From contig NZ_CP133111.1 of NCBI RefSeq assembly GCF_033001325.1, positions 5,689,001-5,753,000 of the forward strand: a stretch of DNA of 64,000 nucleotides. Reading direction: 5' to 3'. Positions within the stretch are counted from its first letter, which is position 1. Every line of letters starts with the position of its first letter. Origin of the DNA: Rhodopseudomonas sp. BAL398 (GTDB lineage: Bacteria > Pseudomonadota > Alphaproteobacteria > Rhizobiales > Xanthobacteraceae). The notes beneath the pieces are model-generated. The model was not told where the DNA came from. It did not search any database and worked only from the letters and a program-made list of their open reading frames with translations. The translations under genes and the position numbers were made by a program. Positions 50,907 through 59,242 of this stretch are shown piece by piece.

Positions 50907-52004
50907 TCAGGCGGCGTAGCGCGCGGCGTCCTGCGCCTTGAAGGCAAGGCCGTGGCCGGGCTGCGACAGGTCGGGATGCAGCGCGCCGTCGCGCGGCACG
51001 GGTGCGCCGTCGAACAGCATGTGCTCGATCCGGACATGGTCGTGAAACCATTCGAGATGCCGCAATCGTGGCGCCGCGCAGGCGACGTGGAGATGCAGCG
51101 CCGGCGCGCAATGGCCCGACAGGTCGGTGTGAAACGCCTCGCACACCGCGGCGATCTGCAGGAAGCCGGTGATGCCGCCGCAGCGCGTGACATCGGCCTG
51201 CATCACGTCGACGGCCTCGGCGGCGAGCATGTGGCGGGCGTAATCGGTGGTGTAGGCGTATTCGCCGGCGGCGACATCCATGCCGAACGGCGCGCGTGCG
51301 CGCACCGCGCAAAGGCCCCGCAGGTCGTCCGACGACACCGGCTCTTCGAACCAGCCGACGCCCTGCTGGGCGAATTGCTCGGCGAGCCGCAGCGCCTGCT
51401 GCACCCCATAGGCGCCGTTAGCGTCGACAAACAGCGTGGCGCGGTCGCCGATCGCATCCTTGGCGGCGCGCACCCGCGCCGGGTCACGCGCGGGCTCGGA
51501 GCCGACCTTCATCTTGACGAAGGCGCAGCCCTGGTTCGCAACCCAGCCGCCAAGCTGCTCGCGCAATTCCTTATCGGAGTAACTGGTGAAGCCGCCGCTG
51601 CCATAGATCGGCACCGCGTCGCGATAACGGCCGAGCAAGGTCGCCAGCGGTACGCCGAGCAGCCGCGCCTTCAGGTCGTATAGCGCCGAATCGACCGCCG
51701 AGATCGCGGTCGCCGCCAGTCCTTCGCGACCGAGATTGCGCACGGATCGCTGCATCGCCCGCCAGGCGCCTTGCGGATTGAGAGCATCGCGGCCCTCGAC
51801 CACACCGGCGAGCTTGCCGGTGATGAGGCCGAGGATCGCATCGGACGAATAGGTGTAGCCGAGGCCGGTTTTGCCATCGCCATGGGCCTCGACCAGCACG
51901 ATCGTGGTCTTGTCCCAGGCCAGGGTGCCGTCCGCTTCCGGCCGGTCGGTTGGAATCGTGAAGGCGCGGACGTCGAGCCTGTCGATGGTGACCTCCGACA
52001 TCAT
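50907..52004 (-). CDS. Enolase-superfamily dehydratase/racemase (mandelate racemase type)
   Basis: A 365-residue mandelate-racemase-family enzyme. The general base pair is in FVKMKVG. Metal ligands are seen as DANGAY, WFEEP and GEYAY, and GHCAPALHLHVACAAP closes the barrel. Typical substrates are sugar acids, which are dehydrated to 2-keto-3-deoxy acids. The double ATG at 52004 overlaps the preceding TPP-enzyme stop. With the GMC/gluconate-dehydrogenase genes downstream, a sugar-acid pathway is likely; the exact acid is unknown. Confidence 0.9.
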   Translation of the reverse strand: MMSEVTIDRLDVRAFTIPTDRPEADGTLAWDKTTIVLVEAHGDGKTGLGYTYSSDAILGLITGKLAGVVEGRDALNPQGAWRAMQRSVRNLGREGLAATAISAVDSALYDLKARLLGVPLATLLGRYRDAVPIYGSGGFTSYSDKELREQLGGWVANQGCAFVKMKVGSEPARDPARVRAAKDAIGDRATLFVDANGAYGVQQALRLAEQFAQQGVGWFEEPVSSDDLRGLCAVRARAPFGMDVAAGEYAYTTDYARHMLAAEAVDVMQADVTRCGGITGFLQIAAVCEAFHTDLSGHCAPALHLHVACAAPRLRHLEWFHDHVRIEHMLFDGAPVPRDGALHPDLSQPGHGLAFKAQDAARYAA

Positions 52005-53779
52005 CAGCCCTTTCCGGGGAGCACGCTGGCGAGCAGCTCCTTGGCGCTGTTGGTCAGGACGCTGCTCAGTTCGGGTTCCTCGCCCATCATGCTGACGAAG
52101 TTCTTGGCGTCCTTCAGAGTGATATGCGGCGGCAGCGGCGGAATGTTCGGGTCGGTATAGGCCTCGAAAATCACCGGCCGGTCGGCCGCCAGCGCTTCGT
52201 CCCATGCCGCGCCCAGCCTGTCCGGATTGTCGACGAAGATGCCCTTGAGGCCGAGCAGCTCGGCGTATTTGTGATAGGGGAAATCCGGAATGCTCTGCGT
52301 CGACTCGGTCTTGCCGGCGCCGAGCTGGATCCGCTCTTCCCAGGTCACCTGATTGAGATCGCGGTTGTTCAGCACCAGCACGATCAGCCGCGGGTTCGAC
52401 CATTTCTGCCAATATTTGGCGATGGTGATCATCACGTTGAGGCCGTTCATCTGCATCGCGCCATCGCCCATGCAGGCGATCACGGTGCGATCCGGATAGG
52501 CCATTTTGCCGGCGACCGCGTAAGGCGTGCCGGCGCCGAGCGAGGCCAGGCCGCCGGACAGCGACGCCTTCATGCCGCGCCGTATCTTGAGGTCACGCGC
52601 GTACCAATTGGCGACCGAGCCGGAATCTGCGGTGATGATGGCGTTGTCGGGCAGCCGCGGCGACAATTCCCAGAACACCCGCTGCGGATTGAGCGGCTCG
52701 GCCGCGACCATCGCGCGTTGCTCCAGCGTCTGCCACCATGATGTGATGCCGCGCTCAATGCCGCGCCGCCACGCGGTTTCCTTCTTCTGGGTCAGCAGCG
52801 GCAGCAGCGCCTGCAAGGTCTTGGCGCTGTCGCCGATTAGATTGACCTCCATCGGGTAACGCAGGCTGAGCCGGCGGCCGTCGATGTCGATCTGGACGCC
52901 GCGGGCGTCGCCCGGGCGCGGCAGAAACTCGCTGTAAGGGAAAGCCGAACCGACCATCAGAAACGTGTCGCAGCCCTTCATCAGGTCCCAGCTCGGCCGT
53001 GTGCCGAGCAGGCCGATCGAGCCGGTAACGAATGACAGGTCGTCGGGCAGCGCTGCCTTGCCGAGCAGCGCCTTGGCAACGCCGGCCTGCAGCCGCTCCG
53101 CGACCGCGATTACCTCGTCGGTGGCGCCGAGCGCGCCGGCGCCGACCAGCATCGCCACCTTCTTGCCGGCGTTCAGCACCTCGGCGGCGGCCTTCAGCCC
53201 GGCCTCATCCGGCACGCTCGCCGGAAAAGCGTGTCCAACCCCCGTGTGGGTGGCGCCATGCGCCATCGGCGGGGACTTGTAGTCGAGCTGCTGCAGATCG
53301 TTCGGCAGGATCACGCAACAGACGCCGCGTTTGTCGTGGGCAATGCGGACGGCGCGGTCGATCAGATGCCGAACCTGCTCGGGGACGCTGGCGAGCCCGA
53401 CATATTCGCAGACATCGCCGAACAGCGTCTGCAGATCGACCTCCTGCTGATAATTCGCCCCGATCGCGCTCCGCGCCTGTTGCCCGACCAGGGCGACCAC
53501 CGGAACGTGATCCATCTTGGCATCGTACAGCCCATTCAGCAGATGAATGGCACCGGGTCCCGAAGTCGCGTAGCACAGCCCGACCTGGCCGGTGAATTTG
53601 GCATGCGCCGAAGCCATGAAGGCGGCCATCTCCTCGTGACGCACCTGGACGTAATCCATGGAGTCGCCGGCCTTTTCCAGCGCAACATCGAGGCCGCCGA
53701 CGCCGTCTCCCGGATAGCCATAGACCCTGTGCAGGCCCCATTCCGCCAAACGCTGCCAGACAAATTCGCTCACATTCAT
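52004..53779 (-). CDS. Thiamine-pyrophosphate enzyme (pyruvate oxidase/acetolactate synthase family)
   Basis: A 591-residue three-domain TPP enzyme. The Pyr domain contains HEEMAAFMASAHAKFTG with the catalytic Glu. The middle domain has LVGAGALGATDEV. The PP domain contains CMGDGAMQMNGLN, a variant of the GDG-x24-NN motif, ending in LNNRDLNQVTW. Homologues are annotated as pyruvate oxidase-like or acetolactate synthase-like. It would decarboxylate a 2-keto acid, possibly one formed by the enolase-superfamily enzyme encoded next. The frame is open far upstream, but MNVSEFVWQRLAEWG is the domain start. Confidence 0.85.
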   Translation of the reverse strand: MNVSEFVWQRLAEWGLHRVYGYPGDGVGGLDVALEKAGDSMDYVQVRHEEMAAFMASAHAKFTGQVGLCYATSGPGAIHLLNGLYDAKMDHVPVVALVGQQARSAIGANYQQEVDLQTLFGDVCEYVGLASVPEQVRHLIDRAVRIAHDKRGVCCVILPNDLQQLDYKSPPMAHGATHTGVGHAFPASVPDEAGLKAAAEVLNAGKKVAMLVGAGALGATDEVIAVAERLQAGVAKALLGKAALPDDLSFVTGSIGLLGTRPSWDLMKGCDTFLMVGSAFPYSEFLPRPGDARGVQIDIDGRRLSLRYPMEVNLIGDSAKTLQALLPLLTQKKETAWRRGIERGITSWWQTLEQRAMVAAEPLNPQRVFWELSPRLPDNAIITADSGSVANWYARDLKIRRGMKASLSGGLASLGAGTPYAVAGKMAYPDRTVIACMGDGAMQMNGLNVMITIAKYWQKWSNPRLIVLVLNNRDLNQVTWEERIQLGAGKTESTQSIPDFPYHKYAELLGLKGIFVDNPDRLGAAWDEALAADRPVIFEAYTDPNIPPLPPHITLKDAKNFVSMMGEEPELSSVLTNSAKELLASVLPGKG

Positions 53780-53811
53780 GTCATGATCCAGACGGTGCAC
53801 GCGCACCCGTT

Positions 53812-53843
53812 TGATTGAGTGTTGGAATGATTGAGTGTTCGAA
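53812..53843. repeat. Tandem 16-bp direct repeat upstream of the TPP-enzyme gene
   Basis: TGATTGAGTGTTGGAA is followed at once by TGATTGAGTGTTCGAA, with one mismatch. It begins 33 bp before the start codon of the TPP-enzyme gene. It could be a regulator site or a small tandem duplication in the promoter or leader. Confidence 0.55.
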
Positions 53844-54007
53844 GCTCCAACGATGGAGTTTTGCGATCGTTGCGTGAGCCGTTGCGCAAATTGAACGAAG
53901 CGCGGGCCGCTCACGTCCTTTTGAAACGCACACGGCCTGCCACAACGGCGTGGGTCCGCGCCGGACGGCGTGAGGAACCCGCGGTCCATCACGGCGTTCG
54001 ATTGCGC

Positions 54008-54130
54008 ATGGCAGACGATGACCTTGACGAGAAGCGAACCGGCAACGAGCCTGCGCCTTTGCTGCTGATCGCGGTGGCGCTGCTGCCGCTATTGGCCGTG
54101 GCGGCGTGGGCGGCGGGCTTCTTTGGCTGA
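54008..54130 (+). CDS. Small membrane protein (40 aa)
   Basis: A short frame MADDDLDEKRTGNEPAP followed by one hydrophobic segment (LLLIAVALLPLLAVAAWAAG). The acidic head plus single-span layout is common for small alphaproteobacterial membrane peptides. The ribosome binding site is weak and the frame is open upstream, so the start is uncertain. It lies between divergent or convergent neighbours with no obvious partner. Confidence 0.4.
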   Translation: MADDDLDEKRTGNEPAPLLLIAVALLPLLAVAAWAAGFFG

Positions 54131-54197
54131 TTGCGGCTTGCTGCGCGACGCGCCTACCGCACAAGTGCGGAGGCGGGTTGCTATTTGTGTTATGTCA

Positions 54198-54926
54198 CTA
54201 TTTTTCGAACAGCCGGGTCAGGCGTAGCGCGTCGCTGGGCGCCGCGCTTTTCTGGTCATTGTCAAAATAGACATAGACGTCATAGCCGCGCCGCTTCCAG
54301 GCACCGATCGTCTTTGCCCATTGCTGCAGGGTCGCGCCGGGATAGCGGCCCTTGTAGCGACCGCCGGGTCCATGGCCTCTGACATAGATGAAGTCCGCGG
54401 TCCGCTTCCAGGGCGCGGGCGCATCGTGGTGATCGGACAGGCATAACGCCACATTAGCGTCGCGCAGTATCCGGAACACTGGCGGGCTGTACCAGCTCGG
54501 ATGGCGGAACTCGAAGGCATAGCGGCGGTGGGTTGGCAGCATGTCGAGGAAGGCGGCAAGACGGCCGCGGTCGCAGGCGAAGCGTGGCGGCAGTTGAAAC
54601 AGGATTGGGCCGACCTTGTCGCCGAGCAGCGCGATCCGGTCCTCCATCAGTTCAAGGCTATTGGCGGAGGCAGCCGACAGCCGCTTCCAATGGGTGATGA
54701 ATTTCGAAGCCTTCCAGGCGAAGACGAAATCGTTCCCGGTCTGGTCATGCCAGCTCTGCACCGCCTCCGGAGGCGGGGTGCGATAGAACACGCCGTTGAG
54801 TTCGGTGGTGGGAAACTGGCTGGCGTAAAACTGCAGCCGTCGCGCGACCGGTAGCCGATCCGGAAAGAACGGCCCGCGCCAGGATGCATAGGACCATCCG
54901 GAGGTGCCTATCAGGATCCGCGCCAT
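54198..54926 (-). CDS. DUF72 (YecE-like) protein
   Basis: A 242-residue TIM-barrel-type protein of the DUF72 family. The start ARILIGTSGWSYASWRGPFFPD and the later FVFAWKASKFITHWKRL, AFEFRHPSWYSPPV and YVYFDNDQKSAAP are the family's conserved blocks. The biochemical role of DUF72 proteins is not established. It is complete and stands alone, 9 bp from a small downstream hypothetical gene. Confidence 0.92.
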   Translation of the reverse strand: MARILIGTSGWSYASWRGPFFPDRLPVARRLQFYASQFPTTELNGVFYRTPPPEAVQSWHDQTGNDFVFAWKASKFITHWKRLSAASANSLELMEDRIALLGDKVGPILFQLPPRFACDRGRLAAFLDMLPTHRRYAFEFRHPSWYSPPVFRILRDANVALCLSDHHDAPAPWKRTADFIYVRGHGPGGRYKGRYPGATLQQWAKTIGAWKRRGYDVYVYFDNDQKSAAPSDALRLTRLFEK

Positions 54927-54935
54927 GCTGGCGGC

Positions 54936-55187
54936 TCAGTGCCGTTTGCCGAGCACGGGCAGGGCGTCGTCGAGTTTCCGGACGGTTAATCCCTGCTTCT
55001 GACGCGCTGCGCTGACCTGCACCAACGCCTGCTGCCGCAGTTGATCGAGGTCGGGCGGCCGTTGTACGAGGGTCGGTGATGCGGCGACCAGCGACGCCTC
55101 AAACACCGCCGCAACAGCCATCCGACGCTTGGCGCTGGCGCCTTGGTGCGGCAACAAACAGGCTGGGCTTGGCGAAATGCTGGTCAT
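54936..55187 (-). CDS. Small hypothetical protein (83 aa)
   Basis: A frame starting MTSISPSPACLLPHQGASAKRRMAV and continuing as a polar helical protein (LDQLRQQALVQVSAARQ). AGGA lies upstream of the ATG. It ends 9 bp before the DUF72 gene on the same strand, so the two may be co-transcribed. I recognise no family. The longer upstream frame is a shadow of the cytochrome-oxidase remnant region. Confidence 0.4.
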   Translation of the reverse strand: MTSISPSPACLLPHQGASAKRRMAVAAVFEASLVAASPTLVQRPPDLDQLRQQALVQVSAARQKQGLTVRKLDDALPVLGKRH

Positions 55188-55258
55188 CTTTCGGCTAATC
55201 CTGACGACGCGCGATCGTTCCTCGCTTTGGCGCTGCGCAAGGCTGGCCGGCTGCCGGG

Positions 55259-55566
55259 TCAGCGCGACAGCACATCGCTGAAGGTCAATGCGAACAGGAT
55301 CGCCAGCCAGAATAGGCCGGTGGCGGCCGCGAGCCGCATGATCGCCCGCGAGCGCCATAGCGACATGAAGATCAGCAGCGCCAGCGCGGCCTTGAGACCC
55401 AAATCGCCAGTCCGATCGGCGCATTGAACGCCCCGAGCGAAGCATGGGCGAGCGCGAAGGAGAGAGCCAGCAGCGCCGGAACGCCAGCCCCGGCGCGATG
55501 GTGACACCGAGGTGGCGCCAATCGGGCCGCCGCTCGGCGCCGGTCTGCGGCCGCTCGGGGACGCAT
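55259..55566 (-). pseudogene. Frameshifted cytochrome c oxidase subunit IV (prokaryotic type) remnant
   Basis: Two minus-strand frames together rebuild a small three-helix subunit IV. The N-terminal part (LLALSFALAHASLGAFNAPIGLAI) is in one frame and the C-terminal part (LGLKAALALLIFMSL...LFWLAILFALTFSDVLSR) in another. They meet near 55395-55410, where a one-base loss in GCGATTTGGGTCTCAAG would join them. The subunit normally assists terminal oxidase assembly. No other oxidase gene lies nearby, so this looks like decay after loss of the operon; a sequencing error is the other option. Confidence 0.55.
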
Positions 55567-55656
55567 GCTGCCGTTCGCCGGAACGCCGTCGAGGCTGCCA
55601 CGGGGTGCGTTAAGGTCACCTCACATTCTCATAGCGGCAATCTACGAGATCGAAGA

Positions 55657-56901
55657 ATGGCCTATATTTCCGAGCTCGTCCTGGTGATCAATTGCGGCTC
55701 CTCGTCGCTCAAATTCTCGGTGATTCCGGCGTCCGGCGGCGGTCCGCTGGCGTCCGGTCTGGCGGAATGCCTCGGGCGTCCCGAGGCGCGGATCGTGCTC
55801 AAATCGGCTGATACCAAGACGGTCAATTCGCTGCACGGCGGCAGCCATGATTCGGCGCTGGCGGCGATCCTGCGCTATCTCGCCGAGCAGCGCCTGCTCG
55901 ATCGCATCGTCGTCGTCGGCCATCGCGTCGTCCATGGCGGCGAGCGGTTCTCCGCCTCGGCGCTGGTGACCCCTGAGGTGATCGCCGACATCGAGGCGGT
56001 GGCGGCGCTGGCGCCGCTGCACAATCCGGCCAATCTGCTCGGCATCCGCGCCTGCGCGCAGGGCCTGCCGGCGATCCCCCAGGTGGTGGTGTTCGACACC
56101 GCGTTCCATCAGACCATCGCCGCCGCCGCCTTCACCTATGCGATCCCGCAGCGCCTGTATCGCGACCAGGGCGTGCGGCGTTACGGTTTTCACGGCACCT
56201 CGCATCGCTATATCGCGGGCCAGACGGTCGAGCTGCTGCGGCTCGATCCGCAGGATCATGGCATCGTCATCGCCCATCTGGGCAATGGCGCCTCGGCCAC
56301 CGCGGTCAGCAATGGCGAGAGCGTCGATACCACGATGGGCATGACGCCGCTGGAAGGGCTGGTGATGGGCACCCGCTCGGGCGACATCGATTTCGGCGTG
56401 GTGGCGCATGTCGCGCGCACCAATCGGCTGAGCCTCGACGAGGTCGAGACCATGCTCAACACCCAAAGCGGGCTGCTCGGCATCTCCGAACTGTCCGGCG
56501 ATTGCCGGGCGCTGGAGCAGGCCGCGCAAGCAGGCCATCCCGGCGCCATCCTCGCCCTCGACGTCTTCGTGCATCGGCTGGCGCGCCACATCGGCGGGCT
56601 TGCGGCCTCGCTCGACAATTTCGACGCGCTGGTGTTCACCGGCGGCATCGGCGAGAACTCGGCGCTGCTCCGCGCCAAGACCATCGAGAGCCTGCGGGTG
56701 TTCGGCTTCACCCTCAACCGCGAAGCCAATGAGCGCACCGTGGGCGGGCGCAGCGGCCGCATCAGCCGCAGCCGGCGACCGACCGCCATCGTCATCCCCA
56801 CCGATGAAGAAGGCCTGATCGCCCGCGACGCCACCGCCATTCTGGGGATCTCCCCGTCGGGCGGCTTTCCCGCCCAGCCCTCCGACCTTCACATCGCCTG
56901 A
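55657..56901 (+). CDS. ackA: Acetate kinase
   Basis: A 414-residue enzyme that converts acetyl phosphate and ADP to acetate and ATP. The N-terminal motif VLVINCGSSSLKFSV binds the phosphates. VFDTAFHQTI, RRYGFHGTSHRYIA and HLGNGASATAV are the family signatures with the catalytic Asp, His and Arg. VFTGGIGENSALLRAK closes the ATP site. The start at 55657 (MAYISELVLVINCG) matches the family; the open frame extends upstream without homology. It is followed by pta, the usual partner. Confidence 0.95.
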   Translation: MAYISELVLVINCGSSSLKFSVIPASGGGPLASGLAECLGRPEARIVLKSADTKTVNSLHGGSHDSALAAILRYLAEQRLLDRIVVVGHRVVHGGERFSASALVTPEVIADIEAVAALAPLHNPANLLGIRACAQGLPAIPQVVVFDTAFHQTIAAAAFTYAIPQRLYRDQGVRRYGFHGTSHRYIAGQTVELLRLDPQDHGIVIAHLGNGASATAVSNGESVDTTMGMTPLEGLVMGTRSGDIDFGVVAHVARTNRLSLDEVETMLNTQSGLLGISELSGDCRALEQAAQAGHPGAILALDVFVHRLARHIGGLAASLDNFDALVFTGGIGENSALLRAKTIESLRVFGFTLNREANERTVGGRSGRISRSRRPTAIVIPTDEEGLIARDATAILGISPSGGFPAQPSDLHIA

Positions 56902-56946
56902 TCGCAGGCGCGCGCAACTCCTCGATCGGTCGCCGAAAGCATTCCA

Positions 56947-59082
56947 ATGAATAATTCCCGCCATCGTACGTTCTATCTCGTTCCGGTCTCCCGCGAGGCC
57001 GGCCTCACATCGATGACGCTGGGCCTGGTCCGGGCCCTGCAACTCACCGGCGTCAAGGTCGGCTTCGTCAAGCCGATCATGCAGCCCGAAATCCGCTCCG
57101 GCGATCTCGATCTGGCGGCGCATTTCGCCCGGACGCTGTGCGGCGTCCGCACCCCGGACCCGATCGCGTTCGATCACGCCGCCGAGATGGTGCGCTCCGG
57201 CCAGCTCGGCGGGCTGATGGAAGAAGTGGTGTCGATGGTCGACACCGTTCAGGCCGATTGCGACATCGTCATCGTCGAGGGCCTGATCCCCGACGTCGAA
57301 TTCCAGATCGCCACGAGGCTGAACATCGAGATCATCCGCTCGCTCGGCGCCGATCTGATCCCGGTGCTGGCTGGCGGATCGCACGATGCCGCAGCACTGG
57401 CGGCGAAGGCCGCCGCCGCCGCCGAGCAATATGGCGACGACGGCCGCCGGCCGATCGCCGGCCTGCTGATCAATCGCTGCATCGACGCCGCCGCCGCCCT
57501 GGCGCTGACCGAGCGCGGCGCGCTGACGCTGAACGGATCGAACCCGGTGCCGATCCTCGCCGCGGTGCCGAGTGCCGCGCATCTGCTGGCGCCGCATCTG
57601 ATCGACATCGCCGACACGCTCGGCCTGACCATCCTCAATCGCGGCGGCATCGACACCACGCGCGTGCTCAACGTCGTGGTCGCGGCGCGCTCGCCGGAGA
57701 AGCTGATCGGGACCTTGCGGCCGGAAACCCTGGTGGTGACGCCGGCCGATCGCAGCGATGCGATTCTCGCCACCGCGCTGGTGGCGCAGCGCGGCATGGC
57801 GCTGGCCGGCCTGGTGCTGACCTGCGGCGGGCGTCCGGCCCCCGAGCTCGCCGCGATCCTGGCTTCCGCCCCGCTCGATCGGCTCGCCGTCCTGTGTACC
57901 GACGACGACACGTTCACCACCGCGTCGAAGCTGGCCAATCTGTCGGCCCATGTCAGTCGCGCCGATGGCGATCGCATGGAACGGGTGATCGCGTTCATCG
58001 CCGAGAAGGTGGAGACGCGGCCGCTGGCGCTGCGGCTCGATCTGCCGGTCGAGACGCTGATGCCGCCGCCGGTGTTCCGCCATCGCCTGGTCGCGCGCGC
58101 GCGTGCGGCGCTGCGCCGCATCGTGCTGCCCGAGGGCGAGGAGCCGCGCACCATCCGCGCCGCCGCGATCTGCGCCGACAAGCGCATCGCCCGCTGCATC
58201 CTGCTCGGCGCGCCCGAGCGCATCCGCGAGGTCGCCGCGGCGCATGGCATCGAGCTGCCGGACAATCTCGAGATCGTCGACGCCGAGCAGCAGCGCGGCC
58301 GCTACGTCGCGCCGCTGGTCGAATTGCGCAAGGCCAAGGGCCTGACAAAACTCCAGGCCGAGATCGCGCTGGAGGATTCCGTGGTGCTCGGCACCATGAT
58401 GTTGGCGCAGAACGACGTCGACGGGCTGGTCTCGGGCGCCGTTCACACCACCGCCTCGACAGTGCGCCCCGCGCTGCAGCTGATCAAGACCGCGCCGGGA
58501 TCGAGCATCGTCTCCAGCGTGTTCTTCATGCTGATGCCGGACCAGGTCCTGGTCTATGGCGATTGCGCCATCAACCCCGATCCGACCGATCACGAACTCG
58601 CCGAGATCGCGATCCAGTCGGCCGATTCCGCAGCCGCCTTCGGCATCGAGCCGCGGGTGGCGATGATCTCCTATTCGACCGGCGCGTCCGGCGCCGGCGA
58701 GGACGTCGACAAGGTGCGCCGGGCGACCGACAAGGTCCGCGCGCTGCGCCCCGACCTCATCGTCGACGGCCCGATCCAATACGACGCCGCCACCGTCGCC
58801 AGCGTCGGGCGCCAGAAGGCGCCGGGCGGCCCGCTCGACGGCCGCGCCAATGTCTTCGTCTTCCCCGACCTCAACACCGGCAACACCACCTACAAGGCGG
58901 TGCAGCGCTCCGCCAATGTCGTCTCGGTCGGACCGATGCTGCAGGGCCTGCGCAAGCCGGTCAACGACCTCTCCCGCGGCGCCCTGGTCGACGACATCGT
59001 CTACACCATCGCCATCACCGCCATCCAGGCCGCCGCTGGCGACGCCGCCAGGCCCGGAACCTACGCCGTGGCAGCCGAGTGA
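56947..59082 (+). CDS. pta: Phosphate acetyltransferase
   Basis: A 711-residue long-form Pta, which interconverts acetyl-CoA and acetyl phosphate. Residues 1-190 form the N-terminal P-loop-like domain (LVPVSREAGLTSMTLGLVRAL) and residues 210-330 the DRTGG-type regulatory domain. Residues 380-700 form the catalytic domain (GLVSGAVHTTASTVRPALQLI; SYSTGASGAGEDVDKVR; GPIQYDAA; VFPDLNTGNTTYKAVQR). It lies 45 bp after ackA, so the pair probably forms one transcript. Confidence 0.95.
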   Translation: MNNSRHRTFYLVPVSREAGLTSMTLGLVRALQLTGVKVGFVKPIMQPEIRSGDLDLAAHFARTLCGVRTPDPIAFDHAAEMVRSGQLGGLMEEVVSMVDTVQADCDIVIVEGLIPDVEFQIATRLNIEIIRSLGADLIPVLAGGSHDAAALAAKAAAAAEQYGDDGRRPIAGLLINRCIDAAAALALTERGALTLNGSNPVPILAAVPSAAHLLAPHLIDIADTLGLTILNRGGIDTTRVLNVVVAARSPEKLIGTLRPETLVVTPADRSDAILATALVAQRGMALAGLVLTCGGRPAPELAAILASAPLDRLAVLCTDDDTFTTASKLANLSAHVSRADGDRMERVIAFIAEKVETRPLALRLDLPVETLMPPPVFRHRLVARARAALRRIVLPEGEEPRTIRAAAICADKRIARCILLGAPERIREVAAAHGIELPDNLEIVDAEQQRGRYVAPLVELRKAKGLTKLQAEIALEDSVVLGTMMLAQNDVDGLVSGAVHTTASTVRPALQLIKTAPGSSIVSSVFFMLMPDQVLVYGDCAINPDPTDHELAEIAIQSADSAAAFGIEPRVAMISYSTGASGAGEDVDKVRRATDKVRALRPDLIVDGPIQYDAATVASVGRQKAPGGPLDGRANVFVFPDLNTGNTTYKAVQRSANVVSVGPMLQGLRKPVNDLSRGALVDDIVYTIAITAIQAAAGDAARPGTYAVAAE

Positions 59083-59242
59083 GGACCGAAACGATGCGCG
59101 ACACAGGATCGTCCATGTTATGCCTTATCGTCCGCACTGGTTCGCCCCGGTCGTCCGGACCTGGGCATCGACATGACATGCGCGCGGCGCACGCGACAAC
59201 GAGGCAAGATTCTTCCGAGATTTCATCCAGCGAGGTCACATC

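Noticed and set aside
55642-58779. Open frame of over 1000 codons on the minus strand opposite ackA and pta
   Set aside because: It is an antisense shadow of two clear enzymes, made of Arg/Asp/Gly/His-rich sequence without domains.
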